Source: Chitinophaga sp. (lineage in GTDB: Bacteria > Bacteroidota > Bacteroidia > Chitinophagales > Chitinophagaceae). Taken from it: a stretch of DNA of 64,000 nucleotides. The notes beneath the pieces are model-generated. The model saw only the letters and a program-made list of their open reading frames with translations, ran no database searches and was not told the DNA's origin. Made by a program: the position numbers and the translations under genes. The stretch lies in assembly GCF_017745275.1 (NCBI RefSeq), contig NZ_JAGHZS010000004.1, forward strand, positions 310,001 to 374,000, written 5' to 3'. Shown here one piece after another: positions 53,953 to 63,033 of the stretch (its first letter is position 1; every line of letters starts with the position of its first letter).

Positions 53953-56900
53953 ATGAAAATAAAGATATTCATACTGATATGGTTTTCGCTGCTATCAACC
54001 GTTGCATGGGCCCAGGATATACTTATAAGAGGACGTGTGATAAATGATAAAAATCAGGCCATAAGCGGAGCCTCTGTTTCAGAACTGGACAACAGGAAGA
54101 ATGGAGTCGTTTCTGATGAACATGGCAATTACACCCTTTCACTGAAGCCTGGCGGGGTAAAGAAACTGATGATCACCTGCGTGGGCTTCCTGCCTCAAAC
54201 TATTACGGCAGTAGCGGGGACACCGATGGTTGTTCACCTGACACCTGATGTAAAAGGGTTGGAAGACGTAGTGGTAGTTGGTTTCGGGCGACAGAAAAGA
54301 ATTACGAGTACAGGGGCGGTGAGCTCTGTAAAAGGAGAAGAGATCAAAAATGTTCCTACTGCAAGCATTCAAAATACGCTTATCGGCCGCTTACCTGGCT
54401 TCTTCAGCCAGCAACGCAGCGGGCAACCAGGAGCAGATGCCGCCGATTTTTATATCAGGGGCGTTAACTCTCTCACCGAGGATACCAAACCACTGATTAT
54501 TGTAGATGATATTGAGTACGATTATTCACAGCTTTCACAATTAAATGTGAATGAAGTGGAATCCGTTTCCATCCTCAAAGACGCAGCTACAACATCCATT
54601 TATGGATTAAAGGGGGCCAATGGTGTACTGGTGGTGACTACCACCAGGGGCCGTATCGGGAAACCACGGATTAACGTCACCGCAGAAAGTGGGATTAATA
54701 AAACGATCAGGATGCCCACTTTCCTTGACTCCTATACTACTGCCCTGCTACGGAATGAAGCTACCATCAATGATGCTTATGGTCAGTCACAAACCCCGGT
54801 ACTCCCGTTTACACCCGACGACCTGCAAAAGTTTAAAGACGGCTCCGATCCTTATGGCCATCCGAATGTTAACTGGTCAGATGTCCTGTTTAAAAAAGCG
54901 TCTACACAATCCCGTTATAATGTGGATATAAGCGGAGGTAACTCGTTTGTGAAATATTTTACATCGCTGGGCTACTTTTCCCAGAATGGTATTCTGAAAG
55001 ATTTTAAGCCGGTGGGAGATGATGTAAATACCAATTATTTCTACAGGCGCTTCAATTACCGCTCAAACCTGGACATTACTCCTACAAAAACCTTAAAGAT
55101 CCGTTTCGACGTAAATGGCCGCTTTGAAACGGTTAACAACCCAAGCGGAACAGTAGAAAACGCCGGGCTTTTTTATGAACTAGGTGCATTCCGTTACATG
55201 GCGCCATATGCCATGCCGGTCATCAATCCCAATGGCAGTTATAGCTATGCCTCACACCTGGGAGCCGCTACTAATAACGGCGCTATTAATCCTGCTTTCA
55301 GGCTGGGTAATGGTGGATACATCAGGAGTTTCCGGAACAACTATAACATCATTGTTGGGGCAGACCAGCTGCTTGATTTTGTAACACCTGGCCTGTCTGC
55401 AAAAGTAAATATTTCTTATGCGGGCAATAACAATGAAGGCCGCAACCTTAACCGCAATGGATTACCGGTTTATAAATATGATGTTGCTACCAACTCCTAT
55501 GCTATAAGAGATGCAGGGCAATATCGCATATTACCATATGCCGTTGCTTCTCCGGCAGGCTCTTTTAATTCTACCACTATTCTCCAGGCCTCTCTGAACT
55601 ATGACCGCACTTTTGGAGGTCATCATTTCACCGGGCTCCTGTTATTAAATCAACGGAATTTTATAAATGGCGTTGCCGTCCCTGTCAACTACCGCGGTAC
55701 AACCGGGAGATTGGATTATGACTTCCGGCGTAAATATCTCCTGGGTATTACCGTTGCCCGCAACGGCAATGATTTATTCCAGGAAAATAACCGGTATGGA
55801 ATATTTCCGGCTATATCATGGGGCTATAACCTGGCAGAAGAGCCATTTTTCAAAAACCTGTTCCCGTTTTTCGACATGTTTAAGATCAGGGGATCTTATG
55901 GCCTCGTGGGAACAGACGTAAGCTATCCGGGCGTTGTAACCTCTGTTATTCAATATGGAACCACCGGCTCAAATTATTATGGTAATACCACGGTAGAAGG
56001 ATCACTGGTAAATCCTGATGTTACCTGGGAAAAAGAGAAGAAAACAGACCTGGGTCTGGAGCTGAATATGTTCCAGGGAAAACTTACACTGAGTGGCAGC
56101 TACTTTTATAACTACCGTTATGACCAGCTAATTCCGCAGAAAGACGTTCCCTTGTTAATAGGGCAAGGACTGCCAAACAGGAACATTGGTAAATCAGATA
56201 ACCGTGGATTTGATGGAATTATTACCTACAGGAACGACCGGGGAAAGATCAACTATTCCATCAGTGCCAATGCATCTTATGCCATTAACCGTATCATTTA
56301 TATCAGTGAAGCGCCGGATTATCCTTACCAGGCCCAAACGGGGAACAGGATGAACCTAACTAAGGGTTATCATAATATTGGCTTCTACCAGTTGGATGAT
56401 TTTGATGCAAATGGAAAAGTAAAGAAGGGTATTCCTGCTCCGCAATGGAGCGTGATACAGCCGGGAGATCTGAAATATGCAGATATGAACGGGGATGGCG
56501 TTATTACAGATGCTGATAAAACCTGGTTGTCGAAACCGAATTTACCCAGCACTGTTTTAGGTACCGAATTTACAGTTGGTTACAAGGGGTTATCATTAAG
56601 AGCGCTGCTGCAAGGTTCTTTTGGTTACGCGGTACAGGTAACAGCGGAAGGCGCCGGTGATGCCTTCAACGGTAACCTGCGTCCCTGGAACCTGGAGCGC
56701 TGGACACCGGCAACTGCTGCTACTGCTACTTATCCGCGTATCGGACTCAACTCTAACATCAACAACATCTCCTATTTAACCATCTCTGATTTTTGGATGG
56801 CCAATACCTGGTATGTCCGGTTACGGTCCCTGGAACTGTCTTACCAGCTTCCCCGCGGATGGCTAAAACGTACGAAGGCTGTTCAGCAGGCCAGGGTATA

Positions 56901-57033
56901 TCTTTCAGGATATAACCTGGTGAATATACAGGAAATGGGCAAGTTTCAGCAGGACGCTGAAATTGCAAACGGCACCGGTGGCGCCTATCCTAACACCGCC
57001 AACTTCATCTTCGGATTGCAATTAGGCTTTTAA
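53953..57033 (+). CDS. SusC-like TonB-dependent transporter 2, full domain set
   Basis: This 1026-residue outer-membrane importer has a signal peptide (LIWFSLLSTVAWAQ), a CarboxypepD_reg-like domain (about 22-110, GRVINDKNQAISGASV), a TonB-box-like DVVVVGFGRQKR, a plug (LIGRLPGFFSQQRSGQPGADA) and a 22-stranded barrel ending FIFGLQLGF. It follows SusD 1 by 27 bp and precedes SusD 2 by 16 bp. Compared with SusC 1 it keeps the full N-terminal region, so the two transporters may differ in energising or in cargo size. Confidence 0.95.
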   Translation: MKIKIFILIWFSLLSTVAWAQDILIRGRVINDKNQAISGASVSELDNRKNGVVSDEHGNYTLSLKPGGVKKLMITCVGFLPQTITAVAGTPMVVHLTPDVKGLEDVVVVGFGRQKRITSTGAVSSVKGEEIKNVPTASIQNTLIGRLPGFFSQQRSGQPGADAADFYIRGVNSLTEDTKPLIIVDDIEYDYSQLSQLNVNEVESVSILKDAATTSIYGLKGANGVLVVTTTRGRIGKPRINVTAESGINKTIRMPTFLDSYTTALLRNEATINDAYGQSQTPVLPFTPDDLQKFKDGSDPYGHPNVNWSDVLFKKASTQSRYNVDISGGNSFVKYFTSLGYFSQNGILKDFKPVGDDVNTNYFYRRFNYRSNLDITPTKTLKIRFDVNGRFETVNNPSGTVENAGLFYELGAFRYMAPYAMPVINPNGSYSYASHLGAATNNGAINPAFRLGNGGYIRSFRNNYNIIVGADQLLDFVTPGLSAKVNISYAGNNNEGRNLNRNGLPVYKYDVATNSYAIRDAGQYRILPYAVASPAGSFNSTTILQASLNYDRTFGGHHFTGLLLLNQRNFINGVAVPVNYRGTTGRLDYDFRRKYLLGITVARNGNDLFQENNRYGIFPAISWGYNLAEEPFFKNLFPFFDMFKIRGSYGLVGTDVSYPGVVTSVIQYGTTGSNYYGNTTVEGSLVNPDVTWEKEKKTDLGLELNMFQGKLTLSGSYFYNYRYDQLIPQKDVPLLIGQGLPNRNIGKSDNRGFDGIITYRNDRGKINYSISANASYAINRIIYISEAPDYPYQAQTGNRMNLTKGYHNIGFYQLDDFDANGKVKKGIPAPQWSVIQPGDLKYADMNGDGVITDADKTWLSKPNLPSTVLGTEFTVGYKGLSLRALLQGSFGYAVQVTAEGAGDAFNGNLRPWNLERWTPATAATATYPRIGLNSNINNISYLTISDFWMANTWYVRLRSLELSYQLPRGWLKRTKAVQQARVYLSGYNLVNIQEMGKFQQDAEIANGTGGAYPNTANFIFGLQLGF

Positions 57034-57049
57034 CGCTAAAAAATCACTT

Positions 57050-58816
57050 ATGACCAGACAAAAAATATATGGAAGTATCCTATTGGCAGGACTGGCTACT
57101 GCTACTAGTTTTACTGCCTGCAAAAAAGATTTCCTGGATCAGAAAAAATTATCAGCGATCGATGAAGCATCGGTCTTCCAGGATAGTACCAGGTCACTGG
57201 GCGTAATCAATAACCTTTATTCAAGCCTGGGAATATCTTTTAACCCAAGGAGATTCAATAATACAGGGCTGGACGCTGCTTGCGATGAATCGGAGCCACT
57301 CCCCGATCCTACTTTTTACACGTATAGAATTTCAAGCGGCGGTATCAATGCCAACAACGCCGATGGCGGACTATGGGGAACTGCCTTCCAGATGATCAGG
57401 GCTGCAAATATCTTTCTGAAAAATAAAGACAGCATACCCGTAACAAATGCAACAAGAGACTACTGGGTAGGCCAGGTACGGTTTTTAAGAGCGTGGTATC
57501 TCTTCACACTGATAAAACATTACGGTGGCATACCAATGATTGGCGATAAAATATTTAGCGACAAAGAAAAAATAGATGTGGCACGCAGCTCGTATGAGAC
57601 CTGCATCAAATACGTGACCAGTGAGCTGGATGCCGCCGCTGCGGCGCTTCCCATCTCTTATCGTTCCGGGGATGTAAACCAGTTGAAAGTGACGAAAGGC
57701 GCTGCATTGGCAGTAAAGGCCAGGATGCTTTTATACGCGGCCAGCCCCCTCGTCAATAGTGGGCCCAGAGGAAACGATCCTCAAAACCTGCTCGCTTTCC
57801 CAAGTGCAGATCCCGAACGCTGGAAGCAGGCGGCCGATGCTGCCAAAGCTGTAATTGACCTGGGAGTGTATAGTTTGTATACTGCCTCTGCTACGCCTCT
57901 TTATACACTGTTCCTGCAAAACACACCACAGGTGGAGCATGTACTCGTTTATTGGCAACCATGGACTACCGGCAATAATTTCTACGTTGAAGCCAGTGCC
58001 AACCCTACTTCCAGGGGAGGCATGAACGGGTGGACAGGAACCAAATATTTTCCAACGCAGGAATTAGTAGATGAATTTGATATGATCAACGGACTGCGTA
58101 TAACAGATCCTGCTTCCGGTTATCCCGGCATCGGCAATGATATGTATAAGAACAGGGATCCCCGCCTTACCTATACTCTTCATTATAATGGTGCTCTTCG
58201 AAATATGAGCTCCTTCGGCGACCGGCCTGTCAATACCTATACAGGCGTCATTCCGGCAGGGAATGCAGCAGAAACCAGTGCAAGTGTTGATGGCATCTAT
58301 ACTTCTACAGGTACCATAACCGGCTATTTCAGGTATAAGATGTGCAATGGCGGTGGCGGCGAACTGTATCGCCCCTGGGTAGTGATGCGCTATGCAGAAG
58401 TGCTGTTAAATGCTGCTGAAGCAACAAATGAATACTATGGTCCAACTGCTGATGTATATAACTGGTTAAAGATGATACGCAGCCGCGCAGGTATTCTTGC
58501 CGGTGAAAACAGCGCATACGGTTTAAAAGCAGGAATGACCAAAGACGAAATGCGGGAAGCCATCAGGCATGAACGCAGGGTAGAACTGGCTTTCGAGGAA
58601 CATCGCTTCTGGGATATCCGTCGCTGGAAAATTGCTCCACAAACTGAAAATACAGAAACACATGGAATGGAGATTACAAGAGCTGCAAATGGCAGCTTCT
58701 CCTACCGCGTAATTCCCATCAGGAAACATGTATTTACCGAAGCAATGTATTTCTGGCCTATACCACAGAGCGAACTAACAAAGTCGCCTGCTTTAAAACA
58801 AACACCGGGTTATTAA
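57050..58816 (+). CDS. SusD-like surface glycan-binding lipoprotein 2
   Basis: This 588-residue lipoprotein has lipobox SFTAC near residue 24 and the SusD fold. Typical stretches are RAANIFLKN, RAWYLFTLIKHYGGIPMI and the C-terminal RHERRVELAFEEHRFWDIRRWK. It pairs with SusC 2. It is clearly related to SusD 1 but differs in the middle loops that usually contact glycan. Confidence 0.95.
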   Translation: MTRQKIYGSILLAGLATATSFTACKKDFLDQKKLSAIDEASVFQDSTRSLGVINNLYSSLGISFNPRRFNNTGLDAACDESEPLPDPTFYTYRISSGGINANNADGGLWGTAFQMIRAANIFLKNKDSIPVTNATRDYWVGQVRFLRAWYLFTLIKHYGGIPMIGDKIFSDKEKIDVARSSYETCIKYVTSELDAAAAALPISYRSGDVNQLKVTKGAALAVKARMLLYAASPLVNSGPRGNDPQNLLAFPSADPERWKQAADAAKAVIDLGVYSLYTASATPLYTLFLQNTPQVEHVLVYWQPWTTGNNFYVEASANPTSRGGMNGWTGTKYFPTQELVDEFDMINGLRITDPASGYPGIGNDMYKNRDPRLTYTLHYNGALRNMSSFGDRPVNTYTGVIPAGNAAETSASVDGIYTSTGTITGYFRYKMCNGGGGELYRPWVVMRYAEVLLNAAEATNEYYGPTADVYNWLKMIRSRAGILAGENSAYGLKAGMTKDEMREAIRHERRVELAFEEHRFWDIRRWKIAPQTENTETHGMEITRAANGSFSYRVIPIRKHVFTEAMYFWPIPQSELTKSPALKQTPGY

Positions 58817-58850
58817 TACAAAAGTTTAAACCTTTTTTAATGTTCAAATA

Positions 58851-59339
58851 ATGAAAAACATTATAACTGCACTTATTTTTACAGCTGCTCTTTCATTGAT
58901 TGGTTGTACAAAAGGCGGAACACTGACAAGGCCGGAGAGCAACCAATATACTATTATGTCAACTGCCAGCAGCAAACAACTGGTACCGGCCATCGATACT
59001 ACTTCCACCGGAACCTTTACCGGCTTTTATGATGACAGGCTAAACATCCTGACCTTCACCATCTCCTGGAGTGATCTATGGCGGGCAGGCAAAGACACCA
59101 TTACCGCTGTCAATTTCTATGGTCCCGCCAGTACTACAGAAAATGGCGCCCTGGTGCGTTCTTTACCGTTCGTCAGCAACAACAGCCAGGCAAGTGTGAA
59201 CCTTGGTTTGGCAGGCTTAAATGGCTTTAAAGAAAGTGAAAAGAAAAACCTGTTGGCAGGAGCCTACTACTTTACCATCAATACAAAAAAGTATCCCAAC
59301 GGTATCATCAGGGGGCAATTGACAGCAACAAAACCATAA
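58851..59339 (+). CDS. CHRD-domain lipoprotein
   Basis: This 162-residue protein has a lipobox (LIGCTKGG, Cys at about residue 19) and one CHRD domain (about 45-160). CHRD marks are GTFTGFYDDRLNILTFTISW, VNFYGPAS and the end motif YPNGIIRGQL. CHRD is a beta-sandwich of unclear function found in chordin and bacterial proteins (family knowledge). It sits 34 bp after SusD 2 and 25 bp before the GH28-like enzyme, where Bacteroidota loci usually encode surface glycan-binding proteins. It may fill that role here (inference). Confidence 0.8.
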   Translation: MKNIITALIFTAALSLIGCTKGGTLTRPESNQYTIMSTASSKQLVPAIDTTSTGTFTGFYDDRLNILTFTISWSDLWRAGKDTITAVNFYGPASTTENGALVRSLPFVSNNSQASVNLGLAGLNGFKESEKKNLLAGAYYFTINTKKYPNGIIRGQLTATKP

Positions 59340-59364
59340 ACCTATTCATTTGATTTGACGACTT

Positions 59365-60810
59365 ATGCGAAAGCTTACATTATACTTTATCTTCTTCCTG
59401 GGTTGTTGTGCGTTAAAAATAAACGCACAGCAACTCATCATTTATCCGCCTCCCAAAGCAGTTGTGTACGCTATGCACAATGACGACTACACCGTAAAAG
59501 TGCGCCAGCCCGGCGGAGAATGGCAGGATCTGTATGAATACAACGTAAAAGTTGATCTTGATAAACCACAGGATGCCTCCATGGTATATTTCGATTTCTC
59601 CGGATCTGTGGAAGTATTTGTTCAGAAAAACAATGGTAATGCACAATCCGTAAAGATCCGCCCGTCGGACAATGAAATAAAACCAATATTAAATGGCAAT
59701 AGCATTACGTTTACCTTAACCGGGCCTAAAAAACTTTCCATAGAGTTTGATGGCGATAAACTACACAACCTGCACTTATTTGCCAATCCTATTGAAACAT
59801 TCCGTCCTGATCCCAATGACCCTGATGTTGTTTACTTCGGGCCGGGAGTACATATGCCGAAAGATTTACCGGGTGAAGCATTTAATATACCATCGGGCAA
59901 AACAGTTTACATAGCTGGAGGCGCGGTAGTGAGAGGGAAACTACTTTGCGACAAAGTGGAAAATGTCCGTATCATCGGTCGCGGAATTATTGACCAACCA
60001 CAGCGAGGTGTGGAAATCAGGCACTCAAATAATGTTACCATAGATGGAATCATTGTCCTGAACCCCAAACACTATACAGTTTTTGCAGGAGGATCAGATC
60101 ATCTTACCATCCGTAACTTAAAATCATTTAGCGCCAGTTCCTGGAGCGACGGACTTGATTTTATGAGTTGCAGTAACGTAACGGTAGACGATGTGTTCAT
60201 GCGCAATTCTGATGACTGTATCACCGTGTATGGGCATCGCTGGGAATTCTATGGAGACGCAAAAAACTATGCCGTAACAAATGCTATCCTCTGGGCTGAT
60301 GTAGCACATCCCATCAATATCGGTGTTCACGGGAACACGGAAAAAACAGGCGAGGTAATTGAAAACTTACTGTTTAAAAACATTGAAATACTGGAACATG
60401 ACGAAGATGATCCTACCGCCGAAGGCTGCATGGCTATCCAGGCGGGTGATCTGAACCTGGTCCGCAATGTTCGTTTCGAAGATATACACGTGGATAATTT
60501 CCAGGAAGGAAAGCTCCTGCAATTAAAAGTGGCGCTCTATGATAAATACAATGCAGCTCCCGGCAGGGGAATAGAAAATATTTATTTCAAAAACATCACT
60601 TATAATGGCTTCAACAATGCACCGTCTGTTATTGATGGCTTAGATAAAGCACACCTGGTAAAAGACGTAACGTTCGAAAATCTACGTATCAACGGTAAAC
60701 TGATCACTAACCTGGAAGAGGCAAACATCAGGCTGGGTGAGTTCACCCAAAACATCACCTTCAAAAATCCACCATCCATAAAAAAGAATCCGGCGCTGAC
60801 GTCGAAATAA
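59365..60810 (+). CDS. GH28-like right-handed beta-helix glycosidase (copy 2)
   Basis: This 481-residue exported paralog of the enzyme at 34918 has the same N-terminal sandwich (DYTVKVRQPGGEWQDLYEYN) and helix. Catalytic positions are Asp262 in SWSDGLDF, Asp283/Asp284 in RNSDDCITVY and a HPINIGVHGNT segment. The shared residues outside the active site are extensive (for example LHNLHLFANP and PSGKTVYIAGGAVV), so the two copies likely act on related linkages. The signal peptide ends at KINAQ. It precedes lyase 2, as copy 1 precedes GH97 and lyase 1. Confidence 0.8.
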   Translation: MRKLTLYFIFFLGCCALKINAQQLIIYPPPKAVVYAMHNDDYTVKVRQPGGEWQDLYEYNVKVDLDKPQDASMVYFDFSGSVEVFVQKNNGNAQSVKIRPSDNEIKPILNGNSITFTLTGPKKLSIEFDGDKLHNLHLFANPIETFRPDPNDPDVVYFGPGVHMPKDLPGEAFNIPSGKTVYIAGGAVVRGKLLCDKVENVRIIGRGIIDQPQRGVEIRHSNNVTIDGIIVLNPKHYTVFAGGSDHLTIRNLKSFSASSWSDGLDFMSCSNVTVDDVFMRNSDDCITVYGHRWEFYGDAKNYAVTNAILWADVAHPINIGVHGNTEKTGEVIENLLFKNIEILEHDEDDPTAEGCMAIQAGDLNLVRNVRFEDIHVDNFQEGKLLQLKVALYDKYNAAPGRGIENIYFKNITYNGFNNAPSVIDGLDKAHLVKDVTFENLRINGKLITNLEEANIRLGEFTQNITFKNPPSIKKNPALTSK

Positions 60811-60857
60811 AGCAGAAAGGCAATGATGAGCCATCTGCATCACTACAAATAATAAAA

Positions 60858-62894
60858 ATGAATTTTCTCATGAATAAATTGAAACGCCTGTTATTTCTCC
60901 TGTTGTGCTTTTACCGCCTTACGGCCACTGCACAAACCTTTGTGCATCCGGGTGGCTTGCATACGAAAACAGATCTGGACAGGATGAAGAGCCAGGTAGC
61001 CGCCGGCGCGCATCCCTGGATTGATAGCTGGAACGCATTGATCACACACCCTAAAGCACAAAACACTTATACCGCGGCGGCACAGCCTAACATGGGCGTC
61101 AGCCGCCAACGCGCATCTGCCGACGCCGTTGCCGCTTATCTCAATGCCTTGCGCTGGTACATTTCAGGCGATACATCTTATGCCGCCTGCTCCAGGAAAA
61201 TTCTGAATGCCTGGGCCCATACAGTAAACCAGGTACCGGCCGGACAAGACGTACCGGGGCTAATGGGAATAGCAGTATATGAATTTGCCGTTGCCGGAGA
61301 GATACTACGCCTTTATCCTAACTGGTCGCCATCTGATTTTAACCAATTTAAAAACATGATGACGACCTACCTGTATCCTAATTGCCACGACTTTTTAACC
61401 CGTCATAATAACGCCTGCATCAGTCATTACTGGGCTAACTGGGATATCTGTAACATTACTGCCATTTTGGGTATTGGCGTGTTATGCGATGATACTGCCA
61501 AGTTCAACGAAGCCATTACTTATTTTAAATCCGGTGCAGGCAACGGCAACATTACCCGGACCATTCCCTATATATACCCTGGCGGATTGGGCCAATGGCA
61601 GGAAACCGGCCGTGACCAGGAACATGCACTGCTGGGCGTAGGTATGCTGGCAAGCTTTTGCCAGATAGCATGGAACCAGGGACAGGATATGTATGGATAC
61701 GATAACAACCGCCTGCTGGCCGGCGCTGAATACATCGCTAAATACAATCTCTGGAAAGATGTTCCTTACACCACCTACAACAACTGCGACAACGTACTGA
61801 ATTTTTGGGCATCAGAACAAAATAGCTGGGGCCGCGGCAGGTTACAACGTCCTATCTGGGAAATGATTTATAACCACTATGTAGTGAAGAAAGGATTGAG
61901 CGCTCCCCATGTAAAAGCCATGGCGGAAATAAACCGCCCCGAAGGATTTGAGCACGATGATAACCTGGGATTTGGCACATTGTGTTATACTTTAAATGCA
62001 AGTGCATCGCCTTATCCCTCCTCTCCTGCTCCATCAGCACCAACAGGCATACAGGCAACAGCCAGTGTAGGAAAAGTATGGCTAAGATGGCTGCCCGTTG
62101 CCACCGCAAACGGATATAATGTATTACGTTCAACAACAAACGGCGGCCCCTATACTACCATTGCTACCTACAAAGGTACCTATCCACTATATGAAGATAC
62201 GGGCGTAACGAATGGCACCCGGTATTACTATGTAGTATCCGCCATTAACCAGGCTGGAACCAGTAGTAATTCCTCCCCGGTAAATGCAACGCCGCAAGCT
62301 ACCGGTGCACTGGCTGCCGGTTGGAGTCAACAGGACATCGGAACAATTACTACAGCAGGTACCGCGGGGTATGCCAATGTAAGTAATGGCACCTTTGTCA
62401 TGAGTGGCACCGGCGCGGGCATCGGTGGCGCCGCAGATGGCCTCAGTTACGTGTATAAAAGTGTAACCGGAGATGCTACCATTACGGCACGGCTGACAGC
62501 CGGCACCTGGGCTGGTGGCGGTTCTCAAAAAACAGGCATTATGATCCGGGAAACGCTTTCACCTAATGCCATTGCCTTTAGTATGACATCAGGAGATGGA
62601 GGTGTTCGTGAAGCAAAATTTGGCAGCCGCATATCAGCAGGTGGCTCCATGAGTTTTCAACCCGGTAATGCATATACCCGCACGCCTACCTGGTTCCGTT
62701 TACAAAAAACCAGCAATACCATCACGGCCTATCAGTCGACCGATGGAAAAACGTGGTTTGCCGTAGGTAACCCTGTAACTGTTTCCATGGCAAACAATTA
62801 CTACGTTGGACTGGTGGTTTCTTCAAACAGTTCCAATGCAAACAGCGCCACATTCGATAGTGTAACCATAGCAGGAAAACCTCGCACCAGGTGA
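60858..62894 (+). CDS. Alginate-lyase-superfamily protein with FN3 and C-terminal sandwich (lyase 2)
   Basis: This 678-residue exported protein (start 60858, or Met5 at 60870) has a signal peptide ending at TATAQ. The (alpha/alpha)-toroid lyase-superfamily domain spans about 25-380, with FVHPGGLHTKTDL, NNACISHYWANWDI and QETGRDQEHALLGVG. A fibronectin-III domain lies at about 391-481 (PTGIQATASVGKVWLRWLPV) and a laminin/DUF1349-like sandwich at about 485-675. The domain order equals lyase 1, so both arms of the locus encode the same architecture. It lies 47 bp after the GH28-like gene. A lyase on a uronate polymer is the leading guess; the exact family (PL38-like) needs a search. Confidence 0.78.
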   Translation: MNFLMNKLKRLLFLLLCFYRLTATAQTFVHPGGLHTKTDLDRMKSQVAAGAHPWIDSWNALITHPKAQNTYTAAAQPNMGVSRQRASADAVAAYLNALRWYISGDTSYAACSRKILNAWAHTVNQVPAGQDVPGLMGIAVYEFAVAGEILRLYPNWSPSDFNQFKNMMTTYLYPNCHDFLTRHNNACISHYWANWDICNITAILGIGVLCDDTAKFNEAITYFKSGAGNGNITRTIPYIYPGGLGQWQETGRDQEHALLGVGMLASFCQIAWNQGQDMYGYDNNRLLAGAEYIAKYNLWKDVPYTTYNNCDNVLNFWASEQNSWGRGRLQRPIWEMIYNHYVVKKGLSAPHVKAMAEINRPEGFEHDDNLGFGTLCYTLNASASPYPSSPAPSAPTGIQATASVGKVWLRWLPVATANGYNVLRSTTNGGPYTTIATYKGTYPLYEDTGVTNGTRYYYVVSAINQAGTSSNSSPVNATPQATGALAAGWSQQDIGTITTAGTAGYANVSNGTFVMSGTGAGIGGAADGLSYVYKSVTGDATITARLTAGTWAGGGSQKTGIMIRETLSPNAIAFSMTSGDGGVREAKFGSRISAGGSMSFQPGNAYTRTPTWFRLQKTSNTITAYQSTDGKTWFAVGNPVTVSMANNYYVGLVVSSNSSNANSATFDSVTIAGKPRTR

Positions 62895-63033
62895 GAGAAA
62901 TATCCAATCAGCACACCCGCTAAAAAGAAATAAAAGAATCAATGCAGCAACAAAAGGGACAAATGACAGGCAGCAATAGTTTTTTCAGAAAATACCATGA
63001 AACAAATTTTTAAACCCTGATTAAAATAACCCT

